Assembly (NCBI GenBank): GCA_031771865.1
Contig: JASISA010000022.1
Coordinates: 1,922,001-1,986,000, forward strand
Source: Nothophaeocryptopus gaeumannii
Lineage: Eukaryota; Ascomycota; Dothideomycetes; Mycosphaerellales; Mycosphaerellaceae
Reading direction: 5' to 3'
Length of the DNA stretch: 64,000 nt
This document shows, piece after piece, positions 44,354 to 55,574 of the stretch (position 1 is the first letter of the stretch; every line of letters begins with the position of its first letter). The notes under the pieces are model-generated. The model saw nothing but the letters and a program-made list of their open reading frames with translations, ran no database searches and had not been told where the DNA came from. Both the position numbers and the translations under genes were made by a program.

Positions 44354-45506
44354 TTATTCTGAGAAGCCGACCCCCGTGATCCTTGGTGACAAACTCGGCC
44401 ACTCCCAAGAAGCATTTCGGCACTTCCCATGCACATTTGGCTCGTTGTACGACTTCGCAGGTTGCGGGATCCGCGCCACGCCTGCGAGCATCGAAGTCGA
44501 AGTCGTCAGCGGTGGAATCGTCCTGCCCACCAATCTTATGTAAAGAGATCGCTGACTGGAAGAAGTTGTCGAGGAAGAGGTCGAAGTCACCAGCGCCGGT
44601 GTCAAAGACTCCGCGCTCGTTTCTCGAGCCTCTTGCCTGCCCAACCTCACCTTATCTATGACCGTTGGATCTCCCTCCCGCAGAGTCGAGGAAGAAAAAA
44701 CCGTAACCATGCTCCTCCCCCAAATCGTCCACGTCGCCGTCACTTTCGTCTGCCCGGTAACGTTATACTTCCCTGTCCCATTGATGACAGTTCCTAATGG
44801 TTTGTCGAAAACCGTTGCCATCGTACCAGAAAAACCCGTCACAATCGGTTTCGTCGACGCAGCCTGAGCTGCCCAGGAGGTATATTTCGAATAGATGGAG
44901 CTGGGCATCAACTCCGTCTAATACGGATATTTCCAATTCCCCCGGCGTCGCGCTCATCGTCAACACCGTCGCTTGAAGCCCTATATCCGACCTCGTCATG
45001 TTTCCCTCAGTGAAAGTGGTTGTCGTGACTGCCACTTTTTTCGTTGCGGTGTAGTTCCCTACTTCAATGAGCCAGGGTTGAGGGGAGAAGCCGGTTTCTG
45101 AGGAATTTGAGATGGTGCAGACCCAAGGCCCTCCGAAGATTAAGCAAGGCCAAGAGCCGGTGGATGAGAGGTCGCATTGTTCGATGTGGGCGGTGATTCT
45201 GGATTCGGGCCAGGAGGAGGGCCAGATGGAGATTGGGGAGGAGGCGTCGGGAGAGACGACGCATCGGATAGTCGAAGCGGGTGTTTTGGTAGAGATTGAG
45301 GTCGTGCTGGCCATGGGGATAGTGCTGGTGATTGGGTTGCTGATTGTGGCGGTGATGAGAAGAAAAGCTGCTACGGCAGCAATTGGCTGAGGCAGTCTCA
45401 CGATTTTGGTTGATGGTTGTAGGCGAGCTTGTTGGTGGTACGGTGTTGTATTCCGATGGCCTTTGTTCGTTGTACTGAGTGTGTGGGCAAGAGAGGCTGA
45501 AGGCAT
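44354..45506 (-). CDS. putative Ser/Thr-rich extracellular or type II membrane protein
   Basis: From ATG 45506 the frame gives 180 residues: a hydrophobic segment at about 41-57 (PIAAVAAFLLITATI), then a Ser/Thr-rich region with Cys (IRCVVSPD, HIEQCDLSS, WPCLIFGGPWVC) and N-glycosylation sites NSS, NYT and NMT. A jump to the next frame is needed near 44917-44966. A 49-nt intron (GTGTTG...ATTAG) joins DIGLQAT to TELMPSSIYSKYTSWAAQ in phase, but its donor is weak and no branch point is obvious. The second part continues with NGT and NVT sites to 44354, about 367 residues in all. The C-terminus may be spliced differently: a Cys-containing frame (ADPATCEVVQRAKCAWEV) overlaps it around 44440-44510. 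No family recognised. Confidence 0.55.
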
Positions 45507-46030
45507 GAGTACAAGTGAAGGGAAAAGGTCGCAGCACGTTCCGGTATCAGCAGGAGCGGCAGAGGCGAAGTGAAGGAATGTAAGTCTACAAGTGAGGGCC
45601 GTGGAGAAGCCAACATGAGGTCACGCCCCTGGAGCAAGCATTGAGACTGAAGATGAAACGAGGTTTTCTAGAACTCACAGCTTTTGAATCTATCCGTAAC
45701 CAACTCTATGCCAGCGATGCTAGAGCTCTCACCAGCTCACAGGACCCAAGCAGTCGCAAGTCCTCCTTTTCTTCTGATACAGCGAGTGTTGTATACCTCC
45801 TGTCTGTCATGCATGCATTGTACAAATCCGCCCTTGGTAATCCGTGAAGTCATTGCTTTTCAAAATCACCAACTTCTTCATGCTCTTCTCATCCAGACAT
45901 TCCAGCATCGACAAAGAGTGTCGTTTCGTTCGTTCAGTCGTATGAGATGCATCGCTAAAGTACGATAGCACCAAAAATTCGGTCGCCCGCGATTGATTCA
46001 ACTTGAGGTGCTTGATGTTGATGTAGGCTC
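45507..46030. other. intergenic, no gene seen
   Basis: Promoter side of the Ser/Thr-rich protein and 3' side of the RNA-binding protein. Nothing recognised. Confidence 0.35.
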
Positions 46031-48401
46031 TTACCAAGCGGAGTCGAAGCTGCGCTGACCCGAGCTGCCAGAGCCGTTGCCCAAGCCGCCGTTGCCCCAA
46101 GAAATGCTTCCAGGAGCACTGTATCCGTGGTTGGCGAAGGGGTCAGTAAAGCTTGGGGTGCTGTTGTTGCCGCAGACCCGACCAAGAAGAATCTCGATAG
46201 TATCGTACTCCTTCTTGGCGACCTCTGCCAGAGTGAGGGTTTGAGGTGTGGCGCCGTAGTTGACGTGAACGTTGCCCATGGGGCTGCTCTGGAAGCCGGC
46301 CGCTTTAGCAGCCTGGCGCTCCGCCAGAGAAGCGCCTGCTGGCTTCTCCGTGGCCTCACGGAAGAGCTGGCCGTAGTAGCGCAAGAGCCGCAAGTCAGCA
46401 CCTGGAGCCATCGAAAGAGTGGCAAACGGCCAGTAGGAGCTCAACTCGTGATTGCCTCCAAGGTTAGCGTTGATGCCCTGACCCTCCGAAATGCTCTTGA
46501 AGCCGCCCTGAAGGAGGTGGGAGACGACTGCAGCCTTCTGCCGCTCACTAAAGCCCGGACAGCTGAGTGCTGCAACAGCAAGCTCTTGAAGAAGTGCTGG
46601 AGTGGGCGACGAGGGAGAGTATTTGTTGTTGGCGCGTCGCAGATCGGCAATCAGAGTCTTGACGAGACCAACAGTGCAGTCGAAGATGCTGCGGCGCTCG
46701 CCAATGGTGACGACCTCGACAGCAAACCACGGGTACTTGTTGAGCAGGGTAATCATCGCTTCGTACACACGCGATGGGCTCTTGGACGCGAAGGGGGACT
46801 GGACATGTCAGCTTGAATCAAGTATCAATCGCAATTGCAAGGTGGGATCTTACCCGATCCGAGAGGTTGGCGTGCTTGCCCATGGCAACAAGCTCCTCGG
46901 TGTGAAGGAATCCTTGAAAGCCAGCAGCCTTCTGGTTGCTGTAGTATTGACGAGGAGCCTCGTCGACAACGGGCTGACCGTTGACCCACTGGACGTGCTT
47001 AGCGCGCGGGAACAGTTCTGCCATAAGTGCATCTTGTGTGCTGTACTCGACAGTGACGACCCGATCGCCGACCTTGGGTGGACGAGAGGCATCGACACGG
47101 CGGGAGAACTGACGAGAGACCCAGCTCGCCTCATTTGGCGAGGCCACCTCGACGAAAGCATCCATCGTCTTGCCGCTCTCGCGCTCCATCAAGATGTGAA
47201 TCGCATGATACGGGGAGCCTTCAGGTTGCCGAATGATCTGAGCGTTCCGACCGATGAAGGCCGTGATCTCTTGACGAGTCGTACCGTAAGGGATGTCCTT
47301 GATACGGACAACACCTGCACCGTTAGGTCGGGCCGCGCGACAGGCCTCAATCATCGGGAGGCCATCAAAGGCTTCATCGAGTGTCGGCTTCATCTCACCT
47401 CGAAGTGTTGGCTCTAACCAATCTGGCACAGGTGGTGCGCCCATTGGAACAACAGCACGGCTTGATGGCTGGCCAACTGGCGGCACGGACGAGGAGTTTG
47501 AACCGAGGTTGTCGTGAGTGCTGAACATGCGGCTGTCCTTGAAGCGAGCCGGGCCAAGAGTCGGGTTTGGCAACTTTGGAGCCGTATCGTATCGGCTCAT
47601 CGAGCGATCATGAGGATCCTCCGTCTCACCCGCCTTGATTGACTGAGCCAGCTGGTAGGCAGTTGGGCCACTACGAGACGATGCCTTCGAATCGTGGCGA
47701 GACAGTCCGCTCGAGTGGTGACCGCTCGAATGTGAGTTGACAACGGGACCGTGAGCCTGCGGCGGAAAGGTGTTGTTTTGATTTTGCGGCAGGTTGAACG
47801 GCATATCGCCGATGCGCATGCCGCTGAGACCTGCGCCCAGGCCTGCCATGCTCTCACCTGATCCTCCGGTGTAGGTGGTAAGAGCTCCGTTCACGTGCGC
47901 GGGTGGAGCGCCATTCAGGGTAGGTCGCGAAGCGTACCCGTTCGGCTGGCCTCGAGGAAAGTCGCCGCCAAAACCATGACCACCCTGATATGTGTTTTGG
48001 AAGTCTGGCGGCTGTGTGGCGAAAGTGCCATTGGACGTCGCAGACTCAGGACGTGGAAAGGGCTCATTTGCCCGCCGCTGAGGAACCTGATACCGCGCCC
48101 GCGCTGTGCTGTGGTTGAACGTACCATCACCATGACCATCGCGCTGCGCGCCGGCCAGTGGAGCCATGTTGTGATCTTGAGGGTGCTGGACGGAGGGTGC
48201 GAGGCGTGGGTCCTCGCCGTTGTAGATGTTGTTGGCGCGTGGAGCGTTGTTGATGGCGCCGCTCTGAGTGATGTTGTGAAGCTGAGCACCAGGTGAGAAA
48301 CTACCAAGACCGGGGATGAAGTCTTTGGTAGAGCCGCTTGGGGTGAAGCGCGGGCTCTGCCCATTGGTGAAGCGGCCATTCATGTTGGCCTGTGCCGACA
48401 T
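46031..48401 (-). CDS. RRM-type RNA-binding protein
   Basis: Exons 46854..48401 and 46031..46798 flank a 55-nt intron and encode 771 residues. Residues 1-330 are a Gly/Asn/Pro/Ser-rich disordered region. A folded part follows: VVRIKDIPYGTTRQEITAFI, the first RNP-like strand of an RRM, with HAIHILMERESGKTMDAFVE as the second half and VGDRVVTVEYSTQDALMAEL after it. A helical C-terminal domain (YEAMITLLNKYPWFAVEVVT to LRLLRYYGQLFREA) and a Gly/Ser tail end the protein. Conserved in filamentous ascomycetes as an uncharacterised RRM protein to my knowledge; a post-transcriptional role is inferred. The stop UAA at 46031 overlaps a donor-like GTAAGAG, so an extra 3' exon is possible. Confidence 0.82.
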
Positions 48402-49568
48402 GGTGGAGGAATACCGCGAACTCGCCGCCAGAGGCTTCGCTGTTGTCGGGACTTCGCGGTGTAAGGACAGGCGGCGTGTGTGAGGATGAGGCCTCGTCGA
48501 GCGGGTGATGTACAGGAGCGTTGGCGCGAGTGAACACGTGCGACTTCTATTAATCTAGAGTCAGTCTTCAAGCTTGTAAGCGCAGCAACAACGTGTGAGG
48601 GGGTATGGAGGTCGACATTGGCATGAGGAGAAAAGTTCTGGAGAACTCGAGAAGGAAAAGATTTTAAGTACGTGTGCGAGCTCGGACACTTGGTTGCGTT
48701 TGTCAGTGACGTGATAATGTGAAGGTGGGCTGCAAACGCTGCAGGTGAAGCTGAAGGCAATGGCGATGCACCTGATCGCAACGGCAGCTCCGCTCGTGAG
48801 ATACCCAGTGAACTGCTGACAGAGGTCGTTGCCGGTCACTTCTCTTCGGTCAATATCCTCTCAAAACATCGACCGCGATTGAACGAGCCCAGATCGTATT
48901 CCTGCTAGCGACAGGCCGGAGACATGTCGCTTCCTTCGATGCGATGCTCGTTCCGCTGCTAGAGGCGCATCCGCGCTGTTGAAAGAGTCTCGATGCCGGA
49001 GAAAGGAACGACAATGATACTGCAAAGGTCCTCCGGCACCGCGAGCTTACTTCTGAGACCTTCGATTGTGGTACTGCGCATGGTGCCGCCGAACGACGTC
49101 CGTATCGGTACCGGAGCTAGTGGCCGTTGTGTACCTCGACCATGAGAAAGATGTCCAAGACCGGTGAATCTGGCTGCGAGCTTTGGAGTCGCCATCTTCG
49201 ATTTAGCTTCCGAAGTTCGACGCCCTCGCAAATACCTTCATTGCAACGAGGAACCCCAATGGCTGGGTGCCTATCTCGAAGTAATCTTCCGCTTCATCAG
49301 TGTCGCTGCATGTCAGTGGCGAGTGGAAAGCACTTGTGCGAGATGCGTTCCTTAATTTGTGCTTTCTTTTTTTTCAATTTCGTAATGGCATACCTGGCAT
49401 ACCTACTAGATGTAGCAGGATTCCACAGTAAATTTCCCTCCATTTCTCAGTCCCGCCGGCGGCGATAATTCACACGCCGTTCCAGCCTTTGCTCGAAACT
49501 TTTCGCTTCCATCTTCCGTGAAGCCTCCATGGGTATGAGATGCTCCAGTAGTCAAGCCAACCGAGAGC
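48402..49568. other. intergenic and leader region, no gene recognised
   Basis: The promoter and leader of the RRM protein occupy part of it. A minus-strand frame of 78 codons (ATG 49195, MATPKLAARFTGLGHLSHG) is intact but matches nothing I know. Confidence 0.3.
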
Positions 49569-50287
49569 TTAGTCGAACTGTGTGTCTGTTAGCAGAGGAC
49601 AACGTGCATAGCAAAGGCAATGCTTACAGGAGTAAGGAAGCTCTCTGCCACGAAACGTGCCCGTGCGTTCAACTATCACTCAGTCAGTAAGAGATGCCAT
49701 AGTCGCGGATAGGTATACCCACAAAGAGCTTCATCTCCGAGATCTCCTTATCCACCTCCTCCATAAACTGAATAATGAAGTCCACCAGCTTATGCTTCAA
49801 CATCTCCTCCATATGAAAGTTCGTAATCAGGAACGAAATATCATATCCCTATCATCACCCGTCAGTACATCTCCCTCACACCCCACACCATCCCCTTCGC
49901 GACCTACAGGAACCGGCTTCCTCCTCAAAATAAAGAACGCCTCCGCCCTCTGGGTCAAGAACCTCGTGAACTTATGCACAAGAATATGTTCAATCTCATC
50001 CGCCTGCTTTATCCGTATGCTGACCCGCACGCTGTTTACTGCGGGCTCTACCAGTACTCTCTCTTCTTGGTTTCGCGAGACGGTGAGTGGGTTCAGGACG
50101 ACTTCGGGAGAGGTCTTGGCTTCGATTTCAGGGACATTGTGTCGCTCGGATGCTTGGGAGGCGAAGTTTGAGAGGGAGAGGGCGGCAGTGAGGGTCGAGC
50201 GGACGCAGGAGAGGTAGGGTCGGAGGGATTGCGACTGTGGAGTGTGAGTGCTGGTCCGTTCCGAGTGGGATTGACGGGACAGACCAT
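49569..50287 (-). CDS. Arp2/3 complex 20 kDa subunit (ARPC4)
   Basis: Five exons (50285..50287, 49908..50234, 49723..49848, 49628..49672, 49569..49577) join to 169 residues, the family length. ARPC4 is a core subunit of the Arp2/3 complex that nucleates branched actin at endocytic patches. Landmarks: SQSLRPYLSCVRSTLTAALS, SNFASQASERHNVPEIEA, KTSPEVVLNPLTVSRN, SIRIKQADEIEHILVHKF, GYDISFLITNFHMEEM, FMEEVDKEISEMKLFLNARA and ESFLTPFD at the end. Exon 1 is the ATG alone (donor GTCTGT, intron 50 nt) and the last exon is 9 nt (TTC GAC TAA). Introns are 50-59 nt. The tiny terminal exons are inferred from phase plus the family's expected ends. Confidence 0.93.
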
Positions 50288-52185
50288 CTTGGAGTCGCTC
50301 TTAGCAGGGGCGCATGCGCTTGGAGCGTCGGCAGAAAATCGCTTTCAGCAGTACAATTGGTCTTCGATGTCTGTGAGAGTATGGACGCGATTGCTTAAAT
50401 GGCTCTATGGCGTTGCCTAGCTGGAAGTGATGTTGGCCATTCACATGGCTGCCAAGAAGCTGCGTTGCGAAGGTGGGGCCGGATTTGGGTGCCTTGACCA
50501 CCTTCACCTTCACCTTCACGACGTCCTTCGACTTCAGCATCAACGCACCATAGATGACGACTTCGCTACCCTATTGATTTTGCAACATCGAATTAATGAT
50601 CTCTGGTAATACAGCCTACCTCTGTACATCTGGACGACATAGCTGGTCTTGAATGAGGTACCGCAATATTCAGCGAGATTCTGTTCTAAGAACGGCCTTC
50701 ATGATTTGTGGATTCTTCACTCATAGCACTCTATGGGCCCACGTTGCTCTCGAAATACAGTCGGACTGCGTACGACTGTTGAAAGCTCTGGAGGTAAGAT
50801 CACCAAACGATCGCGTTTCTCGTCATCTATTCTATTCTGAGCCTTGGTTTTCGCTTGAGCAGACAGCATATAAGGTTTATCTTTTCTCCGGCTGCGATGT
50901 TTGAGGTGTAAGAGGTGAAGTACATCAGTGCCTCTCCGTCTCGACCCTGCCATCTCTGCAGATGACACGGCGCGTACTGCGAGATCGCTCTGGCCGACGC
51001 TGATAGCCGTCGCCGGATCGCGACTGGTTGCCATGTTCCTCTAGCTCTCAACATCGTAGCCTGCCTTATCGCGGCCCTATCTCTCCAACATCCCTCGGCA
51101 AATGACGACCATCTCTCAGAACACACGGACGAGAGCGCCGTACGAAGCTACTTGTACCAGTCCTGCGCACACAACGTGGGATTAGCTTCTACCCATGCAA
51201 GATCCGTTGATCGCCTGCAGACGGCACGCACGCTTCATACACGACTTGGCGTCATGCGAGCAGTAGCTGCCCGAGCGGTCCAGCAGTGGTTTATACATGA
51301 TTCGGTAGCTGACTTTTCTGTCGTTATCTCTCATATCTCTCTATCCTTCCGGCTCATACCTGCAACTGAGACTTGTGACTGCCTCGCTGCTTCGTGATGC
51401 AGTCAAGTGGCTGGCCTGTCAGTCGCAACACATCCTCGCGAACGTCGAAACCGAAAAGCGCGCAATTGAGTGATGATGAGTTGAGGAAGAGGATATTTGG
51501 TAGGAGTTTCAATTACGCAATAGTCTCAATTTGAATAGCTGACGGCGTATATGTAGCGAATACAGCAGTACTGTTTCCTTCCTCTGGGCATACTGCCGTA
51601 GATGGGAGCCCATACGAGATCGTATACGGCGCGAAGCCGAGGCTGAATGGCGAGGATAGCGACGAGTCTCCGTGGGTATGGCTTGCCCAGTAACAAAATC
51701 GGCTGGTGCGTTTACTGAGCAATGACAGCAATACGCGATGATCGTACGCCGCAACCAAAACGGAAGCTATACGCCCCTCATCAAAGGCCAAGCGTGGTCT
51801 ACCTCTCAGCCGTGGTCGATGGTCCTGCAGGGCCTGCTCGATACAACGGCAACCCTCATCCACAAGACCATAGGTCAAGCTACGATGCCTCAGCTTGGGA
51901 TACTTGAAGAGTTGCCTCGATATACTCCAGCGACTGCGCAGCGGCCGAGCTGACGCCGGTTGAGCTTCCCAGCACGCATGGGCTGCTGGCACGCAGCATG
52001 ATAGATGTGACTTGGATCGGCGTTTGGTACATCCAAGAGCAGGCTCTTGTTTGAATCATACAGCTTTTCCCGGCCACGCGCAAGTGACTTGATCTGTCGG
52101 AGATCGCAAGGCGTTTGGCGCAGGATAGAGGTATACCACTTGCATTTTACACGCAGAATCTTCTCACAGCGCACAGCCCATACAC
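50288..52185. other. 1.9 kb without a recognised gene
   Basis: Two minus-strand frames stand out but are not recognisable. One is 105 codons from ATG 51034 (MATSRDPATAISVGQ). The other is a Met-less frame of about 160 codons ending at 51513 (FDEGRIASVLVAAYDHRVLL) that would need an upstream exon. I do not call either. Confidence 0.3.
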
Positions 52186-52674
52186 TCAGTATGGCTGACC
52201 ACCTGGAAGCTTTGCTCTAGGAGGCTCTGCAAGAGTATCCTTGACATATCGATCGACTTCGGCCTGCAACTTCTCCTTTTTCTGCTCTTCCTCTTCCATC
52301 CTCCTTCGATGAGCACGCTCTTCATCCTCAGTCACACCAAACGACATGTTCCCAGCACCCCCTCGTCCGTACTTGCGAACAGGTTCATTTGGAGGAGCTG
52401 ATTTTCCAGCAGCTGCGCGAGATTCATGTTCCAAGTCAGTGTCGATGAACTTCCCGGTCGTCTTCAACTCTTTGGGGCTGTAGTAATTGCCGGCGCCTCC
52501 ACGACCTGTGTGCGCATATTGTAGGTCTCCGCTCGCTGTGGGTAGATTGGCACCTGCTTTTAAAGGATTCGTTGCGAATTCGGCGGCTTGCTGGTTGGCT
52601 TCGAAGTCTTCGACGACTCGTTTGTTCTCCTGTTGGAGGTTGAGGATGTTGCCTACTCCACCGCGACCAGACAT
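52186..52674 (-). CDS. PAR32-like (DUF3602) GRGG-repeat protein
   Basis: A 162-residue intronless frame starting MSGRGGVGNILN. It has three copies of the DUF3602 repeat: SGRGGVGN at the N-terminus, HTGRGGAGNYYSP in the middle and YGRGGAGNMSFG towards the C-terminus. A charged helix rich in Glu/Arg (about 118-150) and LAEPPRAKLPGGQPY follow. Yeast Par32/Amu1 belongs to this family and links TORC1 to ammonium transporters; whether this one does is not known. The protein is otherwise disordered. Start chosen at the ATG that opens the first repeat. Confidence 0.85.
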   Translation of the reverse strand: MSGRGGVGNILNLQQENKRVVEDFEANQQAAEFATNPLKAGANLPTASGDLQYAHTGRGGAGNYYSPKELKTTGKFIDTDLEHESRAAAGKSAPPNEPVRKYGRGGAGNMSFGVTEDEERAHRRRMEEEEQKKEKLQAEVDRYVKDTLAEPPRAKLPGGQPY

Positions 52675-52935
52675 GCTTGCTGAGGTCTGATCTTTACAAA
52701 AAGAACAGGAATGTTCGTGAAGAGGTCGAGATTGCTGGTCGAGTCCAACCTCGATCAATCCACCTCTTGGCTTACATAATGTGAGATCAAGCGGCAGAAG
52801 TCTTCGCATCAAATCATTCGGAGTCCCTTTCGAAGATGTAGACACTGGTTCTCTTCTCACCATCTCCTCACCACTTACCTCGTCGAAGCTGTGCGCCTTT
52901 CTGTTTCTTTCACTATCGATTCTCTGGCATACATC

Positions 52936-53419
52936 TCAAGATGACTTGGCTTTGGGCAGTCGCCGTGTCTCCAGCCAATATCCCAGCCACATGAAGACCA
53001 CGCAGAGCATGAAGACGTACATCTGCTCTCCGTTTCCTGAGAATTCGGGACTGCGAAAAGCATCAGTACGTCACCAGATTATCTCGGGAAGGGTGATGAA
53101 CGGACTCTTGCCATCTGGTATCTGGGTATAGAATGGCACTCAGGCCCGCCAAACAGTAGAAGCTGCCTACAACCGCCGCTTGGAAGAGGTTATCGCGCTT
53201 CTGATCATTGCTGGGTGCAGGCCGAAACGCGAGATATAACGACATGGCCGTGAGCAAGGCCCCTAAGCTCATCGTTTGGCCGTTGTGGAACTTCGCGTGA
53301 GGTGTCCATCGTGGGTTCAGCACATGTGTCTCGTTGTAATCGGCGACAAAAGCTCCGACGCTGTACATCAGATTTCCCACGACCATGATGGCGCGGCCGA
53401 GGGTGAAGTGTTGGACCAT
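52936..53419 (-). CDS. small four-helix membrane protein (DUF6640-like)
   Basis: Exons 53106..53419 and 52936..53050 flank a 55-nt intron (donor GTCCGT, acceptor TTCGCAG) and encode 142 residues. Four hydrophobic segments: AIMVVGNLMYSVGAFVAD, MSLGALLTAMSLYLAF, AAVVGSFYCLAGLSAILY and VFMLCVVFMWLGYWLE. Between the first and second is NETHVLNPRWTPHAKFHNGQ, the signature I associate with fungal DUF6640 proteins. Splicing restores WQDPEFSGNGEQ after YPDTR, as expected in the family. Function is unknown. Start at 53419 because the upstream frame has no ATG. Confidence 0.78.
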
Positions 53420-54361
53420 GTCGTTGCTGACCCGGGTAGAGCCTGGGGATGAGAATGTTCGATGCCTGAGAATGAGTTGCCTTCCTTGGCTTTTGGGCAC
53501 TGAAGTTGGATGCACAATATGAGATCCGGCTTGAAAGATTGATCAGGGCTGCGTTTACTTCGACGAAAAGGTGTGAGGTTGTAGCACGAGGGAGGGACGA
53601 TCTCATAAGCAGATGGTGCTACGATGGCCGTTTCGGGCTGGTTGCTCCGAGCGTTGCTTTGCTTCCAAATCGCAGCAACTTTCCTCTCAATACAGCACGA
53701 CATCTTCCATACCAACTCAGCATAAGTCCAAGTCCATTCTGAGTATGGAGTGAGATTTATAGTCTGAGAAACAGGTTATGAACGATTGCATCTGAAGCGT
53801 AGAGGTAAATATCGAATGTTTTGAGATCGGCCAAAGATCGACATGTCCCGCATTGACGTCGGTTCCCGAACCCCACAGTACTTTGTAGTCATCGACGTCC
53901 TACTCCTCCACCACAGGCAGCTGCTGACCCCATGTCACCAGCTCTCCAGCTCTCTGTCGTGCAGCAAGAGCAGGTATAGCATTTCCAGATAAACAAGTAC
54001 CTGAGACCCTGTCTCTGATCTTCTCACCTTCCCAGCTTCCAGCTTCACGATCTACGTTTGCTACACCCGACCTCGTCAATCATTCTCAAGGCCCAAATTA
54101 GTCCTCCCTTCCTCGTACGATCCCCGCCGTACTCCGCCCGCCCGCCAGTCACTCGTGACCTTATCTCCGACGTCAACTGTCATTACCTCGTCCTCCTCCT
54201 CCAGCTGTTGCAAGACTACGATCGCTTTGTCATACCCGCTAGGCATAAGAAGTGAGAGAAGGCAAGAGGCAGTAGTGGGCAGATCAAAGCCACCCGAAGC
54301 CGCAGACCTCCTACATCTCTCATACAAAAGGCGACGGCCCATCGTACCCCTTTAGCAAAAG
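53420..54361. other. divergent promoter region, no gene seen
   Basis: About 0.9 kb between the starts of the DUF6640-like gene (-) and the Yippee gene (+). Pyrimidine-rich near 53900-54350. No gene recognised. Confidence 0.4.
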
Positions 54362-54764
54362 ATGGGTCTAGCCTACAACATCTACCTCAACGCCAAAAAG
54401 ATCTACGGCTGCAAGAACTGCAAAACCCATCTCGCCGACCACGACGAAATCATAAGCAGGGTATGTATGTCCTCATGCATTCTTTGTGTTGCAGCAATTA
54501 AATTACTAAACACCGTTCTCTTCTCTATAGAACTTCCGCGGTCAACACGGCAAAGCCTACCTCTTCAACAGCGTAGTAAACATCCAACAAGGCGAAGCTG
54601 GCGAGCGCAACATGACCACGGGCCGACATGTCGTGAGGGACATCTGGTGTCGACAATGCAAAGAGATCGTAGGATGGAAATATGATCGCGCGTATGAGAG
54701 TACCGAGAAGTATAAGGAAGGGAAATATATTCTAGAGCAGGAACTGCTTTGTTTGGTGAATTGA
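54362..54764 (+). CDS. Yippee-family zinc-binding protein
   Basis: Exons 54362..54460 and 54531..54764 flank a 70-nt intron (donor GTATGT, acceptor CTATAG) and encode 110 residues. The zinc ligands are two CxxC pairs, Cys17/Cys20 (YGCKNCKTHL) and Cys73/Cys76 (IWCRQCKEIVGWKY). FRGQHGKAYLFNSVVNI, MTTGRHVVRDIWC and EKYKEGKYILEQELL are diagnostic of Yippee. These small beta-barrel proteins are conserved from fungi to humans; in yeast the relative is Moh1, and roles in the GID ubiquitin ligase are reported for the human paralog YPEL5. The specific role here is not known. Confidence 0.93.
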
Positions 54765-55574
54765 CAACAACAAGTACTGAGTGGATGAGAGAGGGGGGCT
54801 TTTGGCATGGGAATAGCAGGTACGGCGGTGGTATGGTCTGGTATTGCTTCAAGGGACTTGGGAACGGAACGGGCAGAGGAGTACTTCGGGCATGGGCACG
54901 GGTACGGCGTTTTTGCTTTCACCACGAACGAGCAATTCCGCAGACATAACAAGCAGAGGCAAGGTATCTTCAGCCTACGAGAATGAAAACAGCTCGGAAT
55001 AAGCTGGAGTCAAATATCTTGAGAAAGTTGTCGGTACGCCTGCATTCCCATTTAGTTCCATTTGAGCTTCTCTGGCCACTGTACTCAACATAACGAAATT
55101 GGTATAAGCGCTATGCGAAATAGCAAGTCCAAATCTGCCTCAGCTAACACCGCGTCAAACGCATGCTCCCGCCACTTTTGATGATGAGAAAAGCCCACGC
55201 TCAGAGCATTACTGTAGTACCTTGGTAAGATTCGTGTCGGTAGTGGCGAGGTCGTCCGCGAACTCGGGCATGGAGATGTTGTGGGAGGAGTACCAGTGAA
55301 AACGCATCGCCACCTCGTTAAGACGTCATTAGCTTTCGAAGAGTTCCTGTCATCGAAGCATAAGGGTCATGATGGTCGTAAGGCATGAAGAAGAAAACGT
55401 GATGATGTCGCGTCCATGCGCGAACTCATCGCATGGATGTCGCTGTGCCAGTCTCGGGTTGGTGGTCGGGTGGGGTAGGTTATGTCGTGATCAATGTCCT
55501 AGAAGGGACGGCGGGATCGGAGAAGACATGGGCACTGGAGCACCAGGAATCGGACCGCAAGCGTCAACGCCGCC
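54765..55574. other. convergent intergenic region, no gene seen
   Basis: 3' sides of Yippee (+) and the KH protein (-). Nothing recognised. Confidence 0.4.

Noticed and set aside
46127..47417. long plus-strand frames (229 and 271 codons)
   Set aside because: Both are antisense to the RRM protein exons and have no recognisable content.
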